A DNA stretch of 56,374 nucleotides from contig JALVWQ010000012.1 of assembly GCA_027034975.1 (NCBI GenBank), positions 1-56,374 of the forward strand, given 5' to 3'. Position 1 is the first letter of the stretch. Each line of letters opens with the position of its first letter. The DNA comes from Campylobacteraceae bacterium (lineage in GTDB: Bacteria > Campylobacterota > Campylobacteria > Campylobacterales > Sulfurovaceae). Under the pieces are notes generated by a model. That model searched no databases, had not been told where the DNA came from, and worked only from the letters and a program-made list of their open reading frames with translations. The translations under genes were made by a program, and so were the position numbers. Below, piece after piece: positions 44,240-52,624 of this stretch.

Positions 44240-45562
44240 CTACTGAATACCCAAAAAGTGTTTTAGCTTACTTGCGAATCCTTCACTTTTGCTCTCTTTA
44301 CTCTCTTTTGGTGTTGCATCCTCTTTTGCAAGATACTTTGCAACTCTTTGTGGCTGTTTCTCCCCCTCAATAATAAAGCGAAGAGCATTCAGGCGAATAA
44401 ACCCTTCTGCATCTTTTTGGTTATATACCTCATCCTCTTCAAATGTAGAGTGCGCTTCTGAATAGAGAGAGTTTTCAGAGTTTCTTCCAACAACAATCAC
44501 ATTCCCTTTATAGAGCTTTAATCGCACCTCTCCATTTACATTCTCTTGTGTCTTATCGATAGCTGCTTGCATCATCTCTCTCTCAGGTGAGAACCAGTAG
44601 CCATTATAGATTAAACTTGCATACTTTGGCATCAACTCATCTTTAAAGTGTGCCTCTTCACGATCGAGCGTAATAGACTCAATTGCTCTATGAGCTTTCA
44701 ATAAAATAGTACCACCTGGCGTCTCATAGCACCCTCTTGCTTTCATACCTACATAGCGATTCTCTACAATATCAATTCTTCCAATTCCATGCTTATTACC
44801 ATACTCATTGAGCGTTCTTAAAATTGTAGCTGGGCTTAGCTTTTCTCCATTAATCGCTACTGCATCACCCTTTTCAAACTCAATAGTAATATACTCTGCT
44901 TTATCTGGTGCCTTCTCAGGAGAGTTTGTCCATAACCACATATCCTCTTCTGGCTCTGCATTTGGGTCTTCTAAAATCTGCCCTTCATAAGAGATATGTA
45001 GTAAGTTGGCATCCATAGAGTATGGAGACTTCTTCCCTTTCTTAGCAATAGGTATTTCGTGCTTCTCTGCATATGCTAAGAGCTTTTCACGACTATTCAG
45101 ATCCCACTCTCTCCATGGTGCAATAACTTTAATTTTAGGGTTAAGGCTGAGTGCCCCTATCTCAAAACGCACTTGGTCATTCCCTTTTCCTGTAGCTCCA
45201 TGAGCAACTGCATCGGCACCTGTCTCGTTTGCAATCTCTACAAGTCTTTTTGCAATGAGTGGTCTTGCAATCGAAGTTCCAAGCAGATACTCCCCCTCAT
45301 AGATCGCATTTGCTCTAAACATAGGAAATACGAAATCTCTTACAAACTCCTCTTGAAGATCATCTATAAAAATATTCTCTGGCTTTATTCCAAGCTTTAG
45401 AGCCTTCTGCCTTGCTGGCTCTACCTCTTCACCCTGTCCAATATCGGCTGTAAAGGTAACAACTTCGCAGTTGTACTCATCTTGTAGCCACTTTAAGATA
45501 ATACTTGTATCCAATCCACCCGAATAGGCTAAAACTACTTTTTTAATCTCTTTCTTGCTCAT
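44240..45562 (-). CDS. argG: Argininosuccinate synthase with a C-terminal tail
   Basis: A 440-residue ligase joining citrulline and aspartate. The ATP motif [10 protein letters not shown] (9-18), [10 protein letters not shown], the citrulline region [10 protein letters not shown] and [15 protein letters not shown] are normal. After the family core ends at about residue 406, a tail of about 34 residues continues: Lys/Glu/Ser-rich, then [12 protein letters not shown], an amphipathic helix-like end. Other ArgG proteins usually stop near 400-406. TGG-TAGAAT at 45591-45599 is a probable promoter. Confidence 0.95.
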   Translation of the reverse strand: MSKKEIKKVVLAYSGGLDTSIILKWLQDEYNCEVVTFTADIGQGEEVEPARQKALKLGIKPENIFIDDLQEEFVRDFVFPMFRANAIYEGEYLLGTSIARPLIAKRLVEIANETGADAVAHGATGKGNDQVRFEIGALSLNPKIKVIAPWREWDLNSREKLLAYAEKHEIPIAKKGKKSPYSMDANLLHISYEGQILEDPNAEPEEDMWLWTNSPEKAPDKAEYITIEFEKGDAVAINGEKLSPATILRTLNEYGNKHGIGRIDIVENRYVGMKARGCYETPGGTILLKAHRAIESITLDREEAHFKDELMPKYASLIYNGYWFSPEREMMQAAIDKTQENVNGEVRLKLYKGNVIVVGRNSENSLYSEAHSTFEEDEVYNQKDAEGFIRLNALRFIIEGEKQPQRVAKYLAKEDATPKESKESKSEGFASKLKHFLGIQ

Positions 45563-45590
45563 CTGCTTACCTTCTTAAAAAAATTGTATA

Positions 45591-45599
45591 ATTCTACCA
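45591..45599 (-). promoter_or_regulatory. Extended -10 promoter of argG
   Basis: On the minus strand TGG is followed by TAGAAT. The predicted start is about 45584, a leader of about 22 nt. Confidence 0.4.
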
Positions 45600-45669
45600 T
45601 AAATAGCTCTAAAATTATCGAGCCTCTACCAAAATGGGTTCAAAATAGATGCAAGATACTTATTTCTCC

Positions 45670-46968
45670 TTAGAGTGTTTTGCTATCTAGATAGTTTGCC
45701 AATCTTCTAAGATGCTCTCTATACTCATCCAAATCGAAATCTTTTACCCTTGCTACACCATCTTTAATCGCTGCCTCTGCAACCGCAGATGCAACATATA
45801 CTAGTACTCTTCTATCAAATGGCGATGGAATAATATAGTCTGGTCCAAATTCCATCTTCTCTCTTCCATGTGCAGCCTTTACATGCTCTGGTACTGGCTC
45901 TTTTGCTAAATCTGCGAGGGCTCTTGATGCTGCTACTTTCATATTCTCTGTAATTTGAGTAGAGCGAACATCAAGTGCTCCTCTAAAGATTTGTGGGAAT
46001 CCTAAAACATTGTTAACCTGGTTAGGATAATCACTTCTTCCAGTTCCAATAATAACATCTGGCCGCACAGCTTTTGCCTCCTCTGGCAAAATCTCTGGAG
46101 TAGGATTAGCACAAGCAAAGATTATTGGATGCTCTGCCATCGACGCAACCATCTCTTTTGTCACAAGCCCTGGACCACTAAGCCCTAAAATCATATCAGC
46201 ACCCTTGCATGCATCCTCAAGTGTTCTATCATCTGTATCAATTGCAAAATTCTGTTTATACTCATTTAAATCATTTCGTCCACTATGGATAACCCCTTTA
46301 CTATCGAGCATTACAATATGTTTTACACCTAAATTTCTATACATATTTGCACAAGCTATTCCAGATGCCCCTGCACCAATTACAACTACTTTCAAATCTT
46401 CTACTCGCTTGCCACTCATCTCTGCAACATTCATTAAACCAGCAGTTGTAATAACTGCCGTTCCATGCTGATCGTCATGAAAAACAGGAACATTACAGAC
46501 CTTTTTGAGCATTCTCTCTATCTCAAAACATCGTGGAGCTGCAATATCTTCTAGGTTAATACCACCAAAACTATCTGCCATAGCTGCAACTATATTTATA
46601 ATCTCTTGCGTATCTTTTGTGTTGAGCTCAATATCAACTGCATCGATATTGGCAAAAGTTTTAAAAAGAACTGCTTTCCCTTCCATTACTGGTTTGCTTG
46701 CAAGATGTCCAATATCTCCTAACCCCAAAACAGCTGTTCCATCACTAATAACAGCAACTAAGTTCCCTTTATTGGTATACTCATAGACTTTCTCTTCATC
46801 TTTTTCTATCTCCAAACAAGGGTATGCCACACCTGGACTATATGCCATAGAGAGCTCTTTTTCTGTAGAACACGGCTTTGTTAAAAGTGTTCCAATTTTC
46901 CCATTTGTATCAAACTCACCTTTTGCTCTATGATATTCTAGAGTCTCCTCTTCAAAATTTTTCATCAC
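45670..46968 (-). CDS. NAD(P)-dependent malic enzyme (single-domain)
   Basis: A 432-residue malic enzyme converting malate to pyruvate + CO2. YSPGVAYPCLEI (about 43-54) holds the catalytic Tyr region, EGKAVLFKTFA the catalytic Lys, NLEDIAAPRCFEIE and FHDDQHGTAVI the metal-binding Glu/Asp residues, and VVIGAGASGIA the cofactor fold. The phosphotransacetylase domain of MaeB-type enzymes is absent. NAD or NADP preference is not decidable here. A TATAAT at 47004-47009 on the minus strand is its likely -10. Confidence 0.93.
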   Translation of the reverse strand: MMKNFEEETLEYHRAKGEFDTNGKIGTLLTKPCSTEKELSMAYSPGVAYPCLEIEKDEEKVYEYTNKGNLVAVISDGTAVLGLGDIGHLASKPVMEGKAVLFKTFANIDAVDIELNTKDTQEIINIVAAMADSFGGINLEDIAAPRCFEIERMLKKVCNVPVFHDDQHGTAVITTAGLMNVAEMSGKRVEDLKVVVIGAGASGIACANMYRNLGVKHIVMLDSKGVIHSGRNDLNEYKQNFAIDTDDRTLEDACKGADMILGLSGPGLVTKEMVASMAEHPIIFACANPTPEILPEEAKAVRPDVIIGTGRSDYPNQVNNVLGFPQIFRGALDVRSTQITENMKVAASRALADLAKEPVPEHVKAAHGREKMEFGPDYIIPSPFDRRVLVYVASAVAEAAIKDGVARVKDFDLDEYREHLRRLANYLDSKTL

Positions 46969-47079
46969 CTTACCTACCTTACTTATTAGATTTATAATCC
47001 ATAATTATAGTACTATTGTTATTAATTTAAGTTGTTTCATATTATTTTTTTATTTAATTTAAAATTTCCCAATCTCTTG

Positions 47080-47088
47080 TGCTATAAT
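47080..47088 (+). promoter_or_regulatory. Extended -10 promoter of pdxJ-pdxA
   Basis: TGC directly followed by a perfect TATAAT. The predicted start is about 47095, a leader of 15 nt with AAAGG before the ATG. Confidence 0.6.
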
Positions 47089-47109
47089 CTAAATAAAAAA
47101 AGGTTCATA

Positions 47110-47892
47110 ATGAAACTTGGTGTAAATATAGATCATATCGCTCTTCTTAGAGAAGCAAGAGGTGTAAATAACCCAAACTTAATAGAGGCTATAGGTATCT
47201 GCCAAATGGCAGGGGCTGAGCAGATAACAATCCATCTACGCGAAGATAGACGCCATATAAACGATAAAGATGTAGAAGATATTATAAACCACTCTCCACT
47301 TCCTATCAATTTAGAGTGTTCGATAGAGAATGAAATTATCGATATAGTTTGCAAATTACGGCCACACCGTGCGACCCTTGTACCAGAAAAACGAGAAGAG
47401 GTTACAACAGAGGGTGGTTTGGCACTTAGCTTAGAGAACGAGAAGCTAACAACTGCAATTAAAAGACTTCAAGAGCATGAAATAGAGGTATCCCTCTTTA
47501 TCGATCCAAATGCCCAAGCAGTTGAACTCTCTTCACACCTTGGTGTAGAGTGGGTCGAATTTCATACTGGAAGCTACTCAAATATCTGGGCAATGCTCTA
47601 TAGTAACCTACCGCAAACCAACCACACTATCAAAGAACTAGAACTCCCACGCACAACCCTTAAAGAGATGCTTCAAAGTGAACTTGAAACCCTCAATAAT
47701 GTAGCGACACTTGCAAAGTTTACAGAACTTAAAGTTGCTGCTGGACATGGGCTCAACTATCAAAATGTACACGAAATAGCAAAAATTACTCAAATCGAAG
47801 AGCTCAACATTGGGCAAAGTATTGTTGCTCGATCCATATTTAGTGGACTCTATAAAGCAATTACCGATATGAAAGCTCTCATTAATGGCTAA
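47110..47892 (+). CDS. pdxJ: Pyridoxine 5'-phosphate synthase
   Basis: A 260-residue TIM barrel condensing 1-deoxyxylulose 5-phosphate with the PdxA product to form pyridoxine phosphate. LGVNIDHIALLREARG (2-17), ITIHLREDRRHI and PHRATLVPEKREEVTTEGG (catalytic Lys/Glu), and AAGHGLNYQN near the C-terminus are family motifs. I chose ATG 47110: the open frame 26 codons upstream runs through the promoter. The stop overlaps pdxA by 8 bp, coupling the two enzymes. Confidence 0.96.
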   Translation: MKLGVNIDHIALLREARGVNNPNLIEAIGICQMAGAEQITIHLREDRRHINDKDVEDIINHSPLPINLECSIENEIIDIVCKLRPHRATLVPEKREEVTTEGGLALSLENEKLTTAIKRLQEHEIEVSLFIDPNAQAVELSSHLGVEWVEFHTGSYSNIWAMLYSNLPQTNHTIKELELPRTTLKEMLQSELETLNNVATLAKFTELKVAAGHGLNYQNVHEIAKITQIEELNIGQSIVARSIFSGLYKAITDMKALING

Positions 47893-48832
47893 GGTAAAAG
47901 TAGCTATCAGCATTGGCGATGTTAATGGCATTGGTATAGAGATCGCTCTTCGTGCCCATAAAGAGATAGAGAAGATCGTAGAGCCACTCTATATAATCGA
48001 TAAAAAACTCTTAAAAGAGGCAGCAAAACTTTTAAAACTCGAAATTCCTAAAAGTTTTAAAACAAAGGGACTCAACTATCCAAAGTTTCAAATAGAGCCT
48101 GGCAAACATAGCAAAGAGAGTGGAGAGTATAGCTTCCTCTCCTTCCAAAAGGCGATACAGCTTGCCCAAAAGGGAGAAGTCGATGCAATCACAACCCTAC
48201 CTATCAATAAAAAGTCGTGGGAGTTAGCAGGGCTAGAGTATGTGGGGCATACCGACTACCTAAGAGAGCACTTCCAAAAAGAGGCAATTATGATGCTTGG
48301 ATGTCCAAAACTCTTTGTTTCCCTCTTTACCGAGCATATTCCACTTAAAAAAGTAGCAAAATCGATAAAAACAAAGAAGCTTACACAATTTCTTTTAGAC
48401 TTTGCTAAAGAGGTAGAGACAAGAGAGCCAATTGCTGTTCTCGGGCTCAACCCACACGCAGGAGATGGTGGCGTTCTAGGAGACGAAGAGAGTAAAATTA
48501 CAAAAGCAATCAAGAGAGCAAACAAGCTCCTCAAAAAGGAGCAATTTGTCGGTCCAATTGTTCCTGATATTGCCTTTACCCCACACTTTCGTAAAAACTT
48601 GCACTACTTTGTAGCAATGTACCACGACCAAGGCTTAGCCCCACTTAAAGCTCTCTACTTCGATGAAAGTATTAATGTCTCATTAAACTTACCAATTTTG
48701 AGAACCTCAGTAGATCACGGAACAGCTTTTGATATCGCTTACAAAAAAAGGAGAGAGTTAAACCTACAAAGCTACCTGAATGCAATAGAGTATGCAGCTG
48801 AAAAAGCGAAGAGCAGAGGGCTAAGAGCCTAG
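47885..48832 (+). CDS. pdxA: 4-hydroxythreonine-4-phosphate dehydrogenase
   Basis: A 315-residue NAD-dependent oxidative decarboxylase supplying PdxJ. GDVNGIGIEIALRA replaces the usual GDPAGIGPE, and GLNPHAGDGGVLGDEE (about 182-197), the metal-binding histidines in YVGHTDYL and AMYHDQGLAPLKAL, and RTSVDHGTAFDIA are present. The last codons (SRGLRA and stop) are encoded by heptad repeat copy F, so the C-terminus may be element-derived. Confidence 0.94.
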   Translation: MAKVKVAISIGDVNGIGIEIALRAHKEIEKIVEPLYIIDKKLLKEAAKLLKLEIPKSFKTKGLNYPKFQIEPGKHSKESGEYSFLSFQKAIQLAQKGEVDAITTLPINKKSWELAGLEYVGHTDYLREHFQKEAIMMLGCPKLFVSLFTEHIPLKKVAKSIKTKKLTQFLLDFAKEVETREPIAVLGLNPHAGDGGVLGDEESKITKAIKRANKLLKKEQFVGPIVPDIAFTPHFRKNLHYFVAMYHDQGLAPLKALYFDESINVSLNLPILRTSVDHGTAFDIAYKKRRELNLQSYLNAIEYAAEKAKSRGLRA

Positions 48833-49030
48833 AGCTAATTGTGTGACTTCGCCTCTATCAATGGTATAGCTATATCTTCAATGTCATTAAACCGAAAGGT
48901 CATTTCTGTGAAAATGGGAATCTATGGTTTAAACTTCCCAAAACTTACCTTTTTATCTCTTAGACAATTAAAATCGTAGATTCCCACTTTCACTGAAGCA
49001 ACGAAGTGGCTAACTTAAGGCTCTTCGCTT
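48817..49030. repeat. Heptad-arm intergenic repeat, copy F, with a nested long inverted repeat
   Basis: The left arm (AGAGGGC, TAAGAGC, CTAGAGC) ends pdxA; the right arm is short (GGCTCTTC, GCTTCTA). Inside, GTGAAAATGGGAATCTATGG at 48908-48927 and its near complement at 48974-48993 (TAGATTCCCACTTTCAC) form arms about 20 bp long around 46 bp. The inner arms resemble a common bacterial palindromic repeat (CGAAAGCGGGAATCTA type) after C-to-T changes. Confidence 0.65.
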
Positions 49031-49261
49031 CTAAAAGAGTGAGGCACTCTCCTCCTCTTCTACTATCTCTTCTGAAGCTATCTCTTCGCTCTTTTGGCAG
49101 GCACAGCTCTTACAGAGGTAGCTATATGTCTCTTGGTCTAAATATATCTTCTCCTCAAGTTGCAACTCCCCATAGCATACAGAGCAGTACTTAGTAATAT
49201 TTTGGAGTATATTGTTATCGACTTTCGAACTTAAAAAGTAGTTTTCGTTAATTTGACACAT
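49031..49261 (-). CDS. Small zinc-ribbon-like protein
   Basis: A 76-residue protein, function unknown. CSVC (about 26-29) and CKSCAC (about 50-55) are spaced like a two-knuckle zinc ribbon; an acidic tail (SEEIASEEIVEEEE) follows. It overlaps the TPR gene by 14 bp, so the two are translated together and may interact. It is convergent with pdxA across repeat F. Confidence 0.68.
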   Translation of the reverse strand: MCQINENYFLSSKVDNNILQNITKYCSVCYGELQLEEKIYLDQETYSYLCKSCACQKSEEIASEEIVEEEESASLF

Positions 49262-49898
49262 CTTCTAACTCTTTTATCATCTTTTGTGCATCTGTAAGTG
49301 TTGGCTCTAACTCGAGTGCCTTTTTATACATCTTTAAAGCCTCTTGCTTTTCGCCTATCTCGTAGAGGGTATTAGCATAGTTATAGTAATACGCAGCATA
49401 GTTTGGATCGAGTTCTATTGCCCTCTTGTGGTGTGCTATTGCCTCTTCATCTTCGCCTAATCTATGGAGTGTATTTGCCAAGAGATTATGCGTTAAGTCA
49501 TCGCTAGGATCTTGCTCTAAAACTTCTAAAAAACGCTCCTTAGCATCTACAAAGTTGTTCATATTCATAAAGGCAACACCAAACATCCGCAAGGCATCCC
49601 TGTTTTGTGGATCAAGAATCAAAAGTGACTCCAGAGCCTTTTTTGCTTCGATATTATCACCACTATCAAGCGACTTTTGAGCAATCTCAAAAAGCTCATC
49701 TATACGGCTTTTTGACTTAGGCTCTTTAGTAGAGTGGAATACCTTATCTGGTCTTGAAACCCCACCTATACTCTCTTGTGGTAGTTTGCTCTCAAAATCC
49801 ACCCCTCTTTTTGGGTAATTCCCACTAAAGAGTTGCTTAAAAAATACTATAAATATTGAAAGTGCAACTATTGCCAAAATTAACTGAAACTCACTCAT
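49248..49898 (-). CDS. Membrane-anchored TPR protein
   Basis: A 216-residue protein. One N-terminal membrane helix (about 4-23) is followed by a polar linker to about residue 60 and then four to five tetratricopeptide repeats (for example A-x3-LESLLILDPQNRDAL, FLEVLEQDPSDDLTHNLLANTL, HKRAIELDPNYAAYYYNYANTL, YKKALELEPTLTDA). Such repeats bind partner proteins; the target is unknown. The helix with a short N-terminus suggests the repeats face either side; this cannot be resolved. Divergent from the YqeY gene. Confidence 0.82.
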   Translation of the reverse strand: MSEFQLILAIVALSIFIVFFKQLFSGNYPKRGVDFESKLPQESIGGVSRPDKVFHSTKEPKSKSRIDELFEIAQKSLDSGDNIEAKKALESLLILDPQNRDALRMFGVAFMNMNNFVDAKERFLEVLEQDPSDDLTHNLLANTLHRLGEDEEAIAHHKRAIELDPNYAAYYYNYANTLYEIGEKQEALKMYKKALELEPTLTDAQKMIKELEDVSN

Positions 49899-49970
49899 TC
49901 TCTACTCTCCAGATTCAATTACTGAAGTATAAAAGAAAAATAATAAGAGCTTGCTAAATAAGAGGTAGAG

Positions 49971-49979
49971 TGCTATAAT
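49971..49979 (+). promoter_or_regulatory. Extended -10 promoter of the YqeY gene
   Basis: TGC followed by a perfect TATAAT, identical to the pdxJ element. The predicted start is about 49986, a leader of 21 nt with AAGGAG. Confidence 0.6.
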
Positions 49980-50006
49980 TACAAAAATTTTCAAGGAGCG
50001 TAGATT

Positions 50007-50450
50007 ATGAGTCTAAAAGAGCAGATAAAAGCAGATATAAAAGAGGCAATGCGAGCAAAAGATACAGCAAGAAGAGACACTTTAAGAAATCTCAGTGCCG
50101 CTATTAAACAGATCGAAGTGGATGAGAGAAAAGAGCTTACAGATAGCGATGTAGAGACAATCTTAACGAAATATGCAAAGCAGAGAGAAGATGCCCTAGC
50201 ACAATTTAAAGAGGCTGGGAGAGATGATCTTGTAGCAAAAGAGGAGGCAGAATTAGTAATTGTTCGCTCATACCTCCCAGAGCCACTAAGTGATGATGAA
50301 CTCAAAGAGGCAGTTGAGTCACTTGTTAAAGAACTTGGGGCAACAAGTATGAAAGATATGGGTAAAATTATGGGTGCAATGAAGCAAAAATTTGGCTCTA
50401 GAGCAGATGGTGGCAAAGTAAATCGAATTGTTAAAGAAATTTTAAGTTAA
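50007..50450 (+). CDS. GatB/YqeY domain-containing protein
   Basis: A 147-residue protein of the YqeY family, whose fold matches the tail domain of GatB, an amidotransferase subunit that binds tRNA. KEAMRAKDTARRDTLRNL (about 11-28), the acidic central helix region, and SMKDMGKIMGAMKQKFGSRADGG near the C-terminus are typical. It contains no catalytic site; the role is unproven, perhaps tRNA binding. Followed by livJ after 54 bp with its own promoter. Confidence 0.9.
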   Translation: MSLKEQIKADIKEAMRAKDTARRDTLRNLSAAIKQIEVDERKELTDSDVETILTKYAKQREDALAQFKEAGRDDLVAKEEAELVIVRSYLPEPLSDDELKEAVESLVKELGATSMKDMGKIMGAMKQKFGSRADGGKVNRIVKEILS

Positions 50451-50463
50451 TTTAAAGATTCCA

Positions 50464-50472
50464 TGCTATCAT
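50464..50472 (+). promoter_or_regulatory. Extended -10 promoter of livJ
   Basis: TGC followed by TATCAT. The predicted start is about 50479, a 26-nt leader with AAGGAGA. Confidence 0.4.
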
Positions 50473-50504
50473 AGTTGTTACATAAACTATTTTAAGGAGA
50501 TGGA

Positions 50505-51629
50505 ATGAAAAAATTTACAAGTATGGTAGCTGCTGCGGCACTACTTGGTGGTATTGCTTATGCTAAAGATGTTAAGATTGGTGTGGTTTTACCATTAACT
50601 GGAAATATTGCAGCATTTGGGCAAACTAGTAAAGGTGGTTTAGATATCGCTTATGAACAAAAAAATACTCTCAGCAATGGCGATAAGGTAAAATTGGTAG
50701 TTGTTGATGATAGAGGCGATAAAGTAGAAGCTGCAACAGCAGTAAAAAGATTATTAGATAAAGATAAAGTATCTGTTATTTTAGGCGAAGTTGCATCTTC
50801 TAACTCTATGGCTATGGCTCCAGTTGCTGAGAAGGCTAAGACTCCTATGATTACTCATGCTTCAACAAACCCAAGAGTCACAAAAGATAAAAAGTATGTA
50901 ACAAGAGCTTGTTTTATCGATCCATTCCAAGGTGCAGTTATGGCAAAATATGCACTCGATAATGGTCTTAAAAAAGCTGTAGTTGTTACAGATGCAAAGC
51001 AAGACTACTCTGTAGGTCTCTCAAAAGCATTTAAAAAAGCGTACACTGCTGGTGGTGGTGAAATTGTAAAGACTGTCTTAATCAACTCTGGCGATAAAGA
51101 CTTTAATGCACAAGTTGCTACTATTAAACAAACAAACCCAGATATTATTGCATTTACTGGCTACTACCCAGAGGCAGCACTGATGGTTAAGCAAGCTAGA
51201 GATATGGGTATTAAAACTCCATTTATCGGTGCAGATGGTGTTGGATTCCCAGAGTTAGTTAAAATTGCTGGTAAAGCAGCAGAGGGCTTTATGTATACAG
51301 ACCACTTTAACGAAGCTGCTGCTAGCTCACCTGAGGCAAAAGCATACGTAGAGGCTTTCCACAAAAAATATAATAAACCTGCAGACTCTATGGGTGCACT
51401 TGCAGCAGATGCTTATGGAATGATTGTTCAAGCAATGGAAAATTGTATAAAAGCTGGTAAAGCAAGTGACGATAAAGAGTGTATCAACACTAACCTAAGA
51501 GGCACTAAAGGATATAAAGGTATTACTGGTGTTATCACAATCGATGAGAATGGTAACGCAGTAAAATCTGCTGTTGTTAATGCAGTTAAAGATGGTAAGT
51601 TTGTTTATAAAACTACTGTAAATCCATAA
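50505..51629 (+). CDS. livJ: Branched-chain amino-acid ABC transporter, substrate-binding protein
   Basis: A 374-residue periplasmic binding protein. The signal peptide MKKFTSMVAAAALLGGIAYA (1-20) precedes the mature start KDVKIGVVLPLTGNIA. The two-lobe type I fold includes GEVASSNSMAMAPVAE, PMITHASTNPRV (ligand Ser/Thr) and the FIGADG strand. A Leu/Ile/Val or similar ligand is likely, but other amino acids or amides are possible. First gene of livJ-livHMGF; a hairpin and U-rich tail follow it. Confidence 0.9.
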   Translation: MKKFTSMVAAAALLGGIAYAKDVKIGVVLPLTGNIAAFGQTSKGGLDIAYEQKNTLSNGDKVKLVVVDDRGDKVEAATAVKRLLDKDKVSVILGEVASSNSMAMAPVAEKAKTPMITHASTNPRVTKDKKYVTRACFIDPFQGAVMAKYALDNGLKKAVVVTDAKQDYSVGLSKAFKKAYTAGGGEIVKTVLINSGDKDFNAQVATIKQTNPDIIAFTGYYPEAALMVKQARDMGIKTPFIGADGVGFPELVKIAGKAAEGFMYTDHFNEAAASSPEAKAYVEAFHKKYNKPADSMGALAADAYGMIVQAMENCIKAGKASDDKECINTNLRGTKGYKGITGVITIDENGNAVKSAVVNAVKDGKFVYKTTVNP

Positions 51630-51630
51630 T

Positions 51631-51660
51631 CTACACCCTCTTTTGAGGGGTAGTTCCTAT
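51631..51660 (+). terminator. Partial terminator between livJ and livH
   Basis: CTACACCCTC pairs with GAGGGGTAG (one bulged A) around TTTT, followed by TTCCTATTG and more U-rich sequence. It probably lowers permease expression relative to the binding protein. Confidence 0.6.
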
Positions 51661-51720
51661 TGTTATTCTCTTTTTTATCTAAACTAAGAGCATTACAATA
51701 GCAACTAAAGGGTTCTTAGA

Positions 51721-52614
51721 ATGAATATCGACATCTTTTTACAACAGTTAGTAAATGGTGCAAGCCTTGGTAGTATGTATGCACTCATTGCAATTGGTTA
51801 TACTATGGTTTATGGTGTGCTGCGACTTATCAACTTCGCTCATGGCGATATTATGATGGTTGGGGCATTCTTGACCTTTTTTGCAACAAGTGCTGGAATG
51901 CCATTTGAAGTTGCAGTACTTATTGGAATTGTAGGCTCAGCTATTATTGGTATCTTAACCGATAAAATAGCCTATAAGCCTCTTCGTGAAGCACCAAAGA
52001 TCTCTCTTTTAATTACAGCAATTGGGATTAGCTTCTTTTTAGAGAACCTCTTTACAGTTCTTTTTGGAAGCACCCCAAAAGCATTTAAAGCACCAGAGTA
52101 CTTAACGAAGATCTTCCATCTTGGAAATATCTATCTTCCAATCTCAGTAATTATTATCCCAACAGTAACACTCCTTATCTTGGCAATTGTCTTATGGATC
52201 CTCTACAAAACAAAGTATGGTATGGCAATTCGAGCATTAGCTTTCGATATTCAAACTGTAAAACTAATGGGTATCGATGCCGATAAAATTATTATGATTG
52301 TCTTTATTATCGGTTCTGCACTTGCTGCAATTGGCGGTGTCTTTTATGCTGTAAGTTACCCATCGATCGATCCACTCATGGGTATTATTGTTGGACTCAA
52401 AGCATTTGCTGCAGCTGTACTTGGTGGTATCGGAAGCGTTGGTGGTGCAGTTGTAGGTGGCTTTATTTTAGGATTTACCGAAATATTTGTTGTAGCAATG
52501 TTCCCAGAACTTGGGGGCTATAAAGATGCCTTTGCTTTCTTCTTCTTAATCTTAGTACTATTGTTTAAACCAACTGGTATTATGGGTCAAGATTTAGAAC
52601 GCGGAAGATTTTAG
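51721..52614 (+). CDS. livH: Branched-chain amino-acid ABC transporter permease LivH
   Basis: A 297-residue inner-membrane permease with about eight hydrophobic helices. The N-terminus NGASLGSMYALIAIGYTMVYGVLRLINFAHGD is the family signature, and LKAFAAAVLGGIGSVGGAVVGG (about 228-249) contains the ATPase-coupling loop. It pairs with LivM across the membrane. Ribosome site GGGTTCTTAG is weak; the livJ-livH hairpin lies in the 91-bp gap. Confidence 0.94.
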   Translation: MNIDIFLQQLVNGASLGSMYALIAIGYTMVYGVLRLINFAHGDIMMVGAFLTFFATSAGMPFEVAVLIGIVGSAIIGILTDKIAYKPLREAPKISLLITAIGISFFLENLFTVLFGSTPKAFKAPEYLTKIFHLGNIYLPISVIIIPTVTLLILAIVLWILYKTKYGMAIRALAFDIQTVKLMGIDADKIIMIVFIIGSALAAIGGVFYAVSYPSIDPLMGIIVGLKAFAAAVLGGIGSVGGAVVGGFILGFTEIFVVAMFPELGGYKDAFAFFFLILVLLFKPTGIMGQDLERGRF

Positions 52615-52624
52615 GAGTATGGAT

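Noticed and set aside
47032-47109. A 26-codon N-terminal extension of PdxJ
   Set aside because: It runs through the clear TGC-TATAAT promoter, and the conserved N-terminus begins at the inner ATG.
49991-50416. A 141-codon frame antisense to the YqeY gene
   Set aside because: Covers almost exactly the YqeY reading frame on the other strand; Ser-rich shadow.
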